From NCBI RefSeq assembly GCF_905397275.1, contig NZ_CAJPUY010000018.1, positions 62,001 to 126,000 on the forward strand: DNA of 64,000 bases, in the 5' to 3' direction. The notes under the pieces are model-generated. The model made no database searches. It was not told the DNA's origin and worked only from the letters and a program-made list of their open reading frames with translations. Numbering within the stretch: the stretch's first letter is position 1; each line of letters opens with the position of its first letter. Source of the stretch: Cupriavidus yeoncheonensis. Its GTDB lineage: Bacteria > Pseudomonadota > Gammaproteobacteria > Burkholderiales > Burkholderiaceae. Below, one piece after another: positions 8,829-17,626 of this stretch. The translations under genes were made by a program, and so were the position numbers.

Positions 8829-9819
8829 GTGGCCCGCCCGCGCCGAAGCGATACACAACCAGATGGTCCGTGCCGGATTCCGCCGCCCAGGCCTCGCCTG
8901 GACGACCCAGCATCTGACGCACATTGGCATCCGGTCGCGGACTGGCGAAGGTCTCGAACCTGCCGGTCTGCGGGTCGAAGCGCAGGACGGCGTTCTTGCC
9001 CCAGTCGCTCAGCCATACCTTGTCCTGCTCATCCACATACATTGCGTAGGCATGAGGACTCTCTCCCGGCAGGGTCCATTCGCGCCAGCGGCCGGTGCGG
9101 GGATCGTAGGCACCAAGCTTGCCGGCGGTCCATTCGCTGACCCAGAGCACCCCCTGCGAATCCGACCAGATGCGGCGTGGCCCGGACCTTGGCGCGGGAG
9201 GCGCAATGACATGCGCGGCACCGGAGGCGGCATCGATGCGGGCAATGTAATCACCGGCCAGCGAAGCAAAATAGATCTCGCCACCCGGCGTCACGGCAAT
9301 GCCGTATGGACCCCGTCCGCGAGGCGCGTCGAACATGCGCATGCGGCCGCTGACCGGATCGAGCTCGCCGTAGACGCCGTTCTGTCCGGTGAACCAGAGG
9401 TGTCCCCGCGTATCGAACACGGCGGTGTTCAGGTTGGCATTGCCCTGCCCGGACGGAAGCGGGAAACGCTTCGCTTCATGCGTCCCGGGGTCGACGCGCA
9501 GGATTGCATTCTGTCCACCGTCCGTGACCCAAGCGGCGCCATCCGGCCCGACGATCACGCCATGCGGCGCAGCGCCCGGACCGAGCGGCACTCGGGTGGT
9601 CTTGCCGGTTGCCGGATCCAGCCGCCCGAGTTCGCCGGTGGACTGGGCCGTGAACCACACCGTGCCGTCGGGCGCGGGCGCGATGTCGTGGGGATGCGAC
9701 CCCGCCGGAACCGGGTAGCTCTGGATGCGCGGCGGCATCGTGCCTTCGGCACCGACTACGGTGGCAGCGGCCGCCACGACGCCGGCAGCCAGTACCGCCC
9801 CGAGCAAAGGCAGGCGCAT
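8788..9819 (-). CDS. Exported Vgb/SMP-30-like beta-propeller protein
   Basis: A 343-residue protein with an N-terminal signal peptide (MRLPLLGAVLAAGVVAAAA) and six or so propeller repeats of the type GPDGAAWVTDGG, DTRGHLWFTGQNG, TPGGEIYFAS and DEQDKVWLSDWG. These resemble virginiamycin B lyase (streptogramin lyase) and NHL/SMP-30 proteins. I chose the ATG at 9819 because AAGGAG lies 6 bases upstream and the signal peptide begins there; a longer frame reaches 9942. It is the second gene of a two-gene operon after the DUF3455 lipoprotein (13-base gap). A role in antibiotic resistance should not be assumed, since this propeller group is large and mostly uncharacterised. Confidence 0.8.
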   Translation of the reverse strand: MRLPLLGAVLAAGVVAAAATVVGAEGTMPPRIQSYPVPAGSHPHDIAPAPDGTVWFTAQSTGELGRLDPATGKTTRVPLGPGAAPHGVIVGPDGAAWVTDGGQNAILRVDPGTHEAKRFPLPSGQGNANLNTAVFDTRGHLWFTGQNGVYGELDPVSGRMRMFDAPRGRGPYGIAVTPGGEIYFASLAGDYIARIDAASGAAHVIAPPAPRSGPRRIWSDSQGVLWVSEWTAGKLGAYDPRTGRWREWTLPGESPHAYAMYVDEQDKVWLSDWGKNAVLRFDPQTGRFETFASPRPDANVRQMLGRPGEAWAAESGTDHLVVYRFGAGGPLTGAGGRRRTNPQ

Positions 9820-9832
9820 CACGGTCTCCTTG

Positions 9833-10360
9833 TCAGTCGATGAAGACGTAATCGGCCCGGTAGGGCATGCGATTCTCGATGCCTTCCTGACTGCACGCCT
9901 GCGGCAGGGCCACGCCGCCTTGCGTATTGAGTCGCTGGACATAGCGTGCGGTCGAAAGCAGGCCGGGGCCGCCCGAGCTGGTCGCCTGCAGCAGCAACAG
10001 CGGAATGCTGTCCGCCTCGCGCGCGTTGGCCGCCTGCCGCAGGACCTTGCCTGTCACCTTGCTGCCATCGCTCGCTTCCCAGGTCGGCCCGGCGTAATGC
10101 TTGCCGGCAGGCCGGCCATACGCATCATACAAAGCGGCCTCGGGTGCCCTGAATGTCCACACCAGCTGGCCGCCCTGGTCGCGCTTGCATTGATAGACCT
10201 GAACGCCGGCGGCGCGCAGTGTGGCAATCACGCGGCCCCCGTCGGCTGGCCGCAACTCGGGCGGTGGCGCGTCGCGGCCTGTTGCACAGGAAGCCAGCAG
10301 GCACGCAACAACGGGCATGGAGATGGCCAATGGGCGTGCGGCCCGAGCATTCACCGACAT
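9833..10360 (-). CDS. DUF3455 lipoprotein
   Basis: A 175-residue predicted lipoprotein with lipobox LLASC at about residues 20-24. It is followed by a DUF3455-like domain: [65 protein letters not shown] and YRADYVFI. The ATG at 10360 has AAGGAGG 4 bases upstream and starts the signal peptide. First gene of an operon with the beta-propeller protein. The function of DUF3455 is unknown to me. Confidence 0.8.
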   Translation of the reverse strand: MSVNARAARPLAISMPVVACLLASCATGRDAPPPELRPADGGRVIATLRAAGVQVYQCKRDQGGQLVWTFRAPEAALYDAYGRPAGKHYAGPTWEASDGSKVTGKVLRQAANAREADSIPLLLLQATSSGGPGLLSTARYVQRLNTQGGVALPQACSQEGIENRMPYRADYVFID

Positions 10361-10562
10361 GCTGCCTCCTTGTCTGAGCTGCGCGGGAGCGCCGGTCCCG
10401 CTTCGATCCAAGCATAGGCCAAGGACGGCCGAAGCGAGCAGAACAGGGAGCCAGGGCCGGAGGGATTGGCGGGCGACGCCCGTATACTGCGCGAATGATC
10501 GTCCAGCCCCCCCGCCATTCCCTTGCCCGACTCCTGGCACGAGGCCGTTCGCGGACAGCCGC

Positions 10563-10880
10563 ATGAGAACCATCGCCCTGTACCTGCTCACCGCTCTCGC
10601 TGAGATCGTCGGCTGCTACCTGCCCTACCTGTGGCTGCGCCAGGGTGCCGGCGCGTGGGTGCTGCTGCCTGGCGCGCTGTCGCTGGCACTGTTTTCATGG
10701 CTGCTGTCGCTGCACCCCGATGCATCCGGGCGCGTGTATGCGGCCTATGGCGGCGTCTATATCGGCGTGGCCGTGCTCTGGCTGTGGCTGGTCGATGGCC
10801 TGCGTCCCAGCGCGTGGGACCTGGCCGGCGTCGGCGTGGCATTTGCCGGCATGGCCATCATCGTGTTCCAGCCGCGCTGA
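10563..10880 (+). CDS. ynfA: YnfA/UPF0060 small membrane protein
   Basis: A 105-residue protein of four membrane helices, close to the usual 108 residues of YnfA, a relative of small multidrug resistance transporters. The hallmarks are [21 protein letters not shown] at the start, a central [19 protein letters not shown], and [14 protein letters not shown] at the end. The glutamate E14 in the first helix corresponds to the conserved charge of this family. The ATG at 10563 is chosen by protein length; a clear ribosome-binding site is absent. The acoD promoter region begins 17 bases after its stop. Confidence 0.88.
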   Translation: MRTIALYLLTALAEIVGCYLPYLWLRQGAGAWVLLPGALSLALFSWLLSLHPDASGRVYAAYGGVYIGVAVLWLWLVDGLRPSAWDLAGVGVAFAGMAIIVFQPR

Positions 10881-10896
10881 CGCAGCCACGGGACCA

Positions 10897-10915
10897 CTGT
10901 TCCGTTTTGGAACAG
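10897..10915. promoter_or_regulatory. Candidate AcoR enhancer (upstream activating sequence)
   Basis: A near-ideal palindrome, CTGTTCCGTTTTGGAACAG, with 7-bp arms and a 5-base centre, just downstream of ynfA. It lies about 135 bases upstream of a GG/GC sigma-54 promoter, the usual distance for an enhancer of a sigma-54 activator. AcoR, encoded at 14204-16141, is the obvious partner. Binding is inferred, not shown. Confidence 0.55.
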
Positions 10916-11030
10916 CTGCGCCAGCGCGCAACAGCAGTGCCGCCGGACCGACACAGCCGGCGCCGCAGCAGCGGCGCCTGAAACCTCCGAAGCCCCGCAT
11001 CCACGCCAGTCTCGCCGCCGGTCCCGGCAC

Positions 11031-11046
11031 CGGCACACCTCTTGCA
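11031..11046 (+). promoter_or_regulatory. Sigma-54 promoter of acoD
   Basis: The sequence cGGCACACCTCTTGCA has GG at 11032-11033 and GC at 11044-11045, separated by exactly 10 bases. It agrees with the -24/-12 consensus TGGCAC-N5-TTGCA at most positions. The predicted start is near 11057, about 50 bases before the acoD ATG. Confidence 0.65.
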
Positions 11047-11109
11047 ATGTCTGCCTGGCGCGCGGCGCACCGCCGCGCCGACAAACGACTTCACAAGACG
11101 GAGCGAGAC

Positions 11110-12630
<1,521 letters not shown>

Positions 12631-12745
12631 CGACGGACAAGGCATTGCGTATTGCCGGTGAATTTGCCGCCTCGTACCGCGCAGCGCGTGCCATGATCGT
12701 AACGGTGCCCGCCTCCCCGGGCACCGCATCCAACAAGGAGTCGAT

Positions 12746-13774
12746 ATGCCAGCGATGATGAAAGCTGCGGTGGTGCGCGCATTCGGCGCGCCGCTCACGA
12801 TCGATGAAGTGCCCGTGCCGCAACCCGGTCCGGGCCAGGTCCAGGTGAAGATCGAGGCCTCCGGCGTCTGCCATACTGACCTGCACGCCGCCGACGGCGA
12901 CTGGCCGGTCAAACCCACCCTGCCCTTTATCCCCGGCCATGAAGGCGTGGGCTACGTATCCGCCGTGGGCAGCGGCGTCAGCCGCGTGAAGGAAGGCGAC
13001 CGCGTCGGCATTCCGTGGCTGTACAGCGCCTGCGGCTATTGCGAGCACTGCCTGCAAGGCTGGGAAACCCTGTGCGAGAAACAGCAGAACACCGGCTACT
13101 CCGTCAACGGCGGCTATGGCGAGTACGTGGTGGCCGATCCCAACTACGTGGGCCTGCTGCCTGACAAGGTCGGCTTCGTCGAGATCGCGCCGATCCTGTG
13201 CGCCGGCGTCACCGTGTACAAGGGCCTGAAGGTCACCGACACGCGTCCCGGCCAGTGGGTGGTGATCTCCGGCATCGGCGGGCTGGGCCATGTGGCCGTG
13301 CAGTATGCAAGGGCCATGGGCTTGCGCGTGGCCGCCGTCGACATCGACGATACCAAGCTCGACCTGGCCCGGCGGCTCGGTGCCGAGGTGGCGGTCAACG
13401 CGCGCGACACGGACCCGGCCGCGTGGCTGCAGAAGGAAATCGGCGGCGCGCACGGCGTGCTGGTGACAGCGGTCTCGCCCAAGGCGTTCTCGCAGGCGAT
13501 CGGCATGGTTCGGCGCGGCGGCACCATCGCGCTCAATGGGCTGCCGCCGGGCGACTTCGCCACGCCGATCTTCGACGTGGTGCTCAAGGGCATCACCATC
13601 CGGGGCTCGATCGTCGGCACGCGCAGCGACCTGCAGGAATCGCTCGACTTCGCCGCGCACGGCGACGTGAAGGCCACGGTCTCGACCGCGAAGCTGGAAG
13701 ACGTCAACGATGTGCTCGGCCGCCTGCGCGAAGGCAAGGTCGAGGGCCGCGTGGTGCTCGACCTCTCGCACTGA
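12746..13774 (+). CDS. adhP: Zinc-dependent alcohol dehydrogenase AdhP
   Basis: A 342-residue medium-chain alcohol dehydrogenase that interconverts ethanol and acetaldehyde. The catalytic zinc ligands C42 (GVCHTD), H65 (PGHEGVG) and C152 (APILCAGVT) are all present. Structural zinc ligands are C96, C99, C102 and C110, and the NAD motif GIGGLG is at 176-181. Length and motifs match the AdhP/ADH-T class. It follows acoD by 115 bases and supplies its acetaldehyde, so ethanol to acetate can run from this cluster. AAGGAG precedes the ATG at 12746; the adjacent ATG codons (MPAMMK) leave a small uncertainty. Confidence 0.93.
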   Translation: MPAMMKAAVVRAFGAPLTIDEVPVPQPGPGQVQVKIEASGVCHTDLHAADGDWPVKPTLPFIPGHEGVGYVSAVGSGVSRVKEGDRVGIPWLYSACGYCEHCLQGWETLCEKQQNTGYSVNGGYGEYVVADPNYVGLLPDKVGFVEIAPILCAGVTVYKGLKVTDTRPGQWVVISGIGGLGHVAVQYARAMGLRVAAVDIDDTKLDLARRLGAEVAVNARDTDPAAWLQKEIGGAHGVLVTAVSPKAFSQAIGMVRRGGTIALNGLPPGDFATPIFDVVLKGITIRGSIVGTRSDLQESLDFAAHGDVKATVSTAKLEDVNDVLGRLREGKVEGRVVLDLSH

Positions 13775-13784
13775 GGCAGCGACC

Positions 13785-14183
13785 ATGCCGCAAACCCGCG
13801 CTGACATCCGGGGGCCCGTGCCGCGCGTGGTCGCCACCCCGGCCGCGCTGGCGCTGATCGGCGAGCTGCGCGCGCGTCATGGTCCGCTGATGTTCCACCA
13901 GTCCGGCGGCTGCTGCGACGGCAGTGCGCCGATGTGCTTCGCCGCCGGCGACCTGATCGTCGGCGATGCCGACGTCCGCCTCGGCGAGATCGGCGGCGCG
14001 CCGTTCTACATGACGCGCGCGCAGTTCGAATACTGGCAGCACACGCGGCTGGTGATCGATGTCGTGGCAGGCGCGGGCGGCATGTTCTCGCTGGAGAGCG
14101 GGACCGGGCAGCGTTTCCTGACGCGCTCGGAACTGTTCAGCGACGAAGAGGCCGCGCGACTGGCCATGCAGCCTGCGCTGTAG
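13785..14183 (+). CDS. DUF779 protein, acoD-adhP associated
   Basis: A 132-residue protein with the DUF779 hallmark FHQSGGCCDGSAPMC (C43, C44 and C51), then FYMTRAQFEYW and VIDVVAGAGGMFSLESG. Members of this family are commonly found beside aldehyde dehydrogenases, as here 10 bases after adhP and two genes from acoD. The paired cysteines suggest a metal or iron-sulfur site, but no biochemical role is known to me. The ATG at 13785 starts at the next reading frame after the adhP stop. It is convergent with acoR. Confidence 0.85.
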   Translation: MPQTRADIRGPVPRVVATPAALALIGELRARHGPLMFHQSGGCCDGSAPMCFAAGDLIVGDADVRLGEIGGAPFYMTRAQFEYWQHTRLVIDVVAGAGGMFSLESGTGQRFLTRSELFSDEEAARLAMQPAL

Positions 14184-14203
14184 GACTGCCCGGCAGTACC
14201 GGG

Positions 14204-16141
14204 CTACTGCGCGCCTCGCAGGCGCCGGTAGATGGTGTTGCGCGACACGCCCAGTTCGCGCGCCACCAGGCTGATGTTGCCGCGATGGCGTTCCAGCGCC
14301 TGGCGGATCAGGCCGGCCTCCCAGTCGCGCATGCGCCCGTCCGCCAGAGTCTGTGGCAACGGCACCGCGCCCGCGGCCTGCATGGGTGCTGCGGCATCGC
14401 TGGCGAATTCCTCGGGCAGGTGCTCGCAGCGGATTTCCTCCTCGCCCTCCGCCATGATCGCCGCCGTGCGCAGCACGTTGGCCATCTGGCGCAGGTTGCC
14501 GGGCCATGCATGCGCGCGCAGGCGCGCCACGACTTCGTCGGACACCCGCTGCGGACACAGCGGCCCGGCCTCGGCCTGCTGCATCGACAGGATGCGCGCG
14601 ACCAGCACCGGCAGGTCGCTGCGCTCGCTCAGCGCCGGCAGCGTGACCGTGAGCGCGTTGATGCGGTAGTAGAGGTCTTCGCGGAAGGTACCGGCATCAA
14701 TCATCGCGCGCAGGTCGCGGTGCGTGGCGCATACGATCCGGACATCCACCGCGACCGCGCGCGACCCGCCGAGCGGCGTGACCGCGCGTTCCTGCAGCAC
14801 GCGCATCAGGCGCACCTGCTGCGCCAGCGGCATGTCGCCGATTTCATCCAGGAACAGCGTGCCGCCGTCGGCCTGCGTCACCTTGCCCGTGCTGCCTTGC
14901 CGGCGTGCGCCGGTAAAGGCGCCGTCTTCGTAGCCGAACAGCTCGGCCTCGATCAGCGATTCCGGAATCGCCGCGCAGTTCACCGCCACGAACGGGCCCC
15001 GGTTGCGCGGAGACGCCGCATGGATGGCCCGCGCGAGCCACTCCTTGCCGGTCCCGGTACGGCCCTGCACGAGGATCGGGATATCGCGCCCGCTGACCTT
15101 GTGCACGCGGCGCAGGACGGCGGCCACGCGCGCGTCGCCGGTGTCGAGCCTGGCCAGCGCGGGCGGCAATGCGGCCGGGGCCTCCTGTGCCGCCGCCGAC
15201 GGCGCGGGCGCAGCCGATGCCAGGTACTCGATACGGGCAAACACTTGCACGCGGCTCGGCAGCGCCAGCGTCTGCAGGTGTCCGGCAGCCAGCCCGCGCG
15301 CCTGCATGGCACGCGCCACCGGCTGCCCGAACAGCCCGCCGAAGCCGCCGGCCATCAGTTGGTCGGGGGGCAGGCCGAACTGGAACAGCGCACTGCGGTT
15401 GGCGCCGAGGAAGCTGCCATCCGGCGCGAAGGCAGCCATCCCCTCGAACAGCGTGCCGACAAATTCCGGGCGCGTATGGAAACGCACCAGCACGGCGTCG
15501 GTGTAGTGGTTGGCGAACAGGTGGTTCTCGATCATCTGCGCGGACATGCGCACGAGCGCCATGGTGTGCTTGTGGAAGCCGCGCTGGTCGCCGCTCACGT
15601 CGAGCGCGCCCAGGGTTTCGCCGCCGGGCCCGAGGATCGGCGCGCACGAACAGGTGAGCTGGTGGTTGGCACGCAGGAAATGCTCGCCGGCATGGATGAC
15701 GGTGGGACGCGCCTCGGCCAGCGCCGTGCCGATGGCATTGGTGCCCTTGCTCAGTTCGGACCAGGATTCGCCCGGCGCCAGCGCCACGCGCCGCGCCTGC
15801 GCGGCGAACTCGCTGTCGCCAAGGCTATGCAGGATCACGCCGGCGCGGTCCGTGAGCAGCACCATGCTGTCGGTATTGGCAATCTGCGCGTGCAGCGTCT
15901 CCATGACCGGCAAGGCGTGGCGGTACAGGGCGCGATTGCCGTCGACCAATGCGTGCAGCGCACGCGCGCCGAGTGGCTGGTATTCGGGCAGCAAGCGCTC
16001 GTCCAGGCCGAACTCCGCAGAGCGGGCGTGGGCGCGTGCGATCAGCCCGGAGCGGTCGGCGTCGGCCGCGCCGGCATCGGCCGGCGATGCGGCATGGGAA
16101 AGGACAGAACGGGCAGCGCCCTGGCTGTCGGCACGATGCAT
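14204..16141 (-). CDS. acoR: Sigma-54-dependent activator AcoR
   Basis: A 645-residue enhancer-binding protein. An N-terminal GAF-like sensor (about 70-220, with SELSKGTNAIGTALAE and NHQLTCSCAPI) and a degenerate PAS region (about 220-300) precede the AAA+ domain. The Walker A is GRTGTGKE (360-367), the sigma-54 contact loop is GAFTGAR (407-413) and Walker B is GGTLFLDEIGD. A Fis-type helix-turn-helix ends the protein (RHRGNISLVARELGVSRNTI). This order and the position beside acoD identify AcoR, the acetoin/acetaldehyde-responsive activator. I chose the ATG at 16141; an in-frame start at 16189 adds 16 residues. Its likely target is the promoter at 11031-11046. Confidence 0.92.
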   Translation of the reverse strand: MHRADSQGAARSVLSHAASPADAGAADADRSGLIARAHARSAEFGLDERLLPEYQPLGARALHALVDGNRALYRHALPVMETLHAQIANTDSMVLLTDRAGVILHSLGDSEFAAQARRVALAPGESWSELSKGTNAIGTALAEARPTVIHAGEHFLRANHQLTCSCAPILGPGGETLGALDVSGDQRGFHKHTMALVRMSAQMIENHLFANHYTDAVLVRFHTRPEFVGTLFEGMAAFAPDGSFLGANRSALFQFGLPPDQLMAGGFGGLFGQPVARAMQARGLAAGHLQTLALPSRVQVFARIEYLASAAPAPSAAAQEAPAALPPALARLDTGDARVAAVLRRVHKVSGRDIPILVQGRTGTGKEWLARAIHAASPRNRGPFVAVNCAAIPESLIEAELFGYEDGAFTGARRQGSTGKVTQADGGTLFLDEIGDMPLAQQVRLMRVLQERAVTPLGGSRAVAVDVRIVCATHRDLRAMIDAGTFREDLYYRINALTVTLPALSERSDLPVLVARILSMQQAEAGPLCPQRVSDEVVARLRAHAWPGNLRQMANVLRTAAIMAEGEEEIRCEHLPEEFASDAAAPMQAAGAVPLPQTLADGRMRDWEAGLIRQALERHRGNISLVARELGVSRNTIYRRLRGAQ

Positions 16142-16298
16142 GGCGACGGGTCTCCGGTAGCAGCGCCCGTGCCGTGCGGCCGGGGCCATGCCGTCTCAGG
16201 GCGCGCGCGTTGCCGGAATAACCCGGCGGCGGCCGCGGCGGCGTTGTCCGGCAACCATAGCACACGCTGCCCGGGGATTGCGCCTTCACGGCATGGGT

Positions 16299-16541
16299 CT
16301 ATCTTTCCTCGTCAAGCAGGTCGTTCAGGATTTCGTCGAAGGTCGCCTGGGCGTCTTCAAGCGCCTGCAGCGCCGCGTCGAACGTCTGCAGCGCCAGCTT
16401 GGAGGGCTTGCCGCTGCCTTGCGGGGGATACTGGGACTGCAGGGCCGCAAAGGCGACCTGGACCTGGCGGGTCGCATCGACCACGCGCTGCATCGCCTGC
16501 GCCTCTTCGGCGCGCAATTGTTCGTGCTTCTGTTCACTCAT
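16299..16541 (-). CDS. Small conserved-looking hypothetical protein
   Basis: An 80-residue, acidic, mainly helical protein (MSEQKHEQLRAEEAQAMQR at the start, ATFDEILNDLLDEER at the end). It has no membrane segment or cysteine. Codon use is like the neighbours, and the frame has a plausible ribosome-binding site (GGAGC) before the ATG at 16541. I do not recognise a family. It stands alone between acoR and the hydrolase gene. Confidence 0.6.
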   Translation of the reverse strand: MSEQKHEQLRAEEAQAMQRVVDATRQVQVAFAALQSQYPPQGSGKPSKLALQTFDAALQALEDAQATFDEILNDLLDEER

Positions 16542-16726
16542 GCCGTGGGCTCCTGCCGGCGCTCCGTGGTGGCGCGGCGTTATGAGCCGTATCGTACAAG
16601 AACTGAACCGGCTGGCATGGGAACGCGTCTCGACTTGCGCGAAAATCGGTTAGGCTCCACCTTCGGGGGCCGGCTCCGCTGCGTCCCCGAGAGCCACGCC
16701 GAGAGCCACAGATTCGGAACCCAGAC

Positions 16727-17617
16727 ATGTCATCCCTCATGCGCCGCGCGCTGGCCGCCACACTGGTGACCGCGAGCGGCTTTGCCTGCTACTGGACCTA
16801 CCTCACGGTCAACCAGGCGCGCCTGCTGTTCGACGCGCGCCGCCGCCCTCCGCGGGACCTGCCCGACGGCATTGTCGGCTATTCGCACCTGGTGCCTGGC
16901 GGCGTGCTGCGCGGCTACATCTACCATGCGCCCGGCGACACGGTGCGGGACCTCCTGTTCTACCTGCCGGGCCGCGGCGAGGATGTGCTCGAAACCCTCC
17001 AATTCGCCCGCTGGCTGCCGTCGGGCATGGGCTTTGCGACCTTCGACTATCGCGGACTCGGGCATTCCGACGGCCAGCCCTCCGAAGCCGCCGCGGTCGC
17101 CGACGCCAGCCAGTTCCTGCTGCACCTGCGCCGCGTCTTTCCCGGCACGCGGGCCCACGTCGTGGGCCGCAGCCTGGGCACCGGCGTGGCCATCCAGCTG
17201 GCCGACCTGCAGGACTTCGAAAGCCTGCAGCTCATCACGCCCTATGACTCGATGCTGGAGCTGGTGCGCCAGCGCTTTCCGCTCGTGCCTTTGCGGCAGC
17301 TGATGCGCCACCATTTCGATTCCATTTCACATTGCAAGAAAGTGGTCCAGAGCACCAAGGTGCTGCTGGCCGAGTCCGATGATGTCGTGCCGCATGCCTG
17401 CTCCGAACGGCTGGTCGCCGCGTGGCCCGGTCCGGTGACGCTGCAGACCATGCACGGTACGGATCACTTCACCATTGTCGAGCGCGAGGAAACCTGGCTG
17501 ACGCTGTGCGACTTTGCGCGCCAGGTGCAGCATGCCCCGCTCCCGGATACCCCGCGCACGCCGCCGCCGGACCATGACGAGGCCGGTGTGCCGCTTCCGC
17601 TGGCCCGGTTCCGCTAA
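16727..17617 (+). CDS. Membrane-anchored alpha/beta hydrolase
   Basis: A 296-residue serine hydrolase-fold protein with an N-terminal membrane helix (RALAATLVTASGFACYWTYL). LLFYLPGRGEDVLE and FATFDYRGLGHSDG are oxyanion-region motifs, GRSLGTG carries the nucleophile serine, LLAESDDVVPH the aspartate and MHGTDHFTI the histidine. The Asp-His placement and Tyr-Arg-Gly-Gly-like motif resemble the YsgA/BEM46 group. The C-terminal tail is Pro-rich and low in complexity. It ends 9 bases before the penicillin-binding protein gene, so the two are probably co-transcribed. Substrate unknown. Confidence 0.8.
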   Translation: MSSLMRRALAATLVTASGFACYWTYLTVNQARLLFDARRRPPRDLPDGIVGYSHLVPGGVLRGYIYHAPGDTVRDLLFYLPGRGEDVLETLQFARWLPSGMGFATFDYRGLGHSDGQPSEAAAVADASQFLLHLRRVFPGTRAHVVGRSLGTGVAIQLADLQDFESLQLITPYDSMLELVRQRFPLVPLRQLMRHHFDSISHCKKVVQSTKVLLAESDDVVPHACSERLVAAWPGPVTLQTMHGTDHFTIVEREETWLTLCDFARQVQHAPLPDTPRTPPPDHDEAGVPLPLARFR

Positions 17618-17626
17618 AATGCGCGC

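Noticed and set aside
8788-9819. Streptogramin (virginiamycin B) resistance gene
   Set aside because: The propeller fold alone does not show lyase activity, a signal peptide is present, and the neighbour is a DUF3455 lipoprotein rather than resistance genes.
13934-16585. 883-codon plus-strand open frame opposite acoR
   Set aside because: The minus strand has every sigma-54 activator motif; the opposite frame is Arg/His/Gly-rich shadow sequence.
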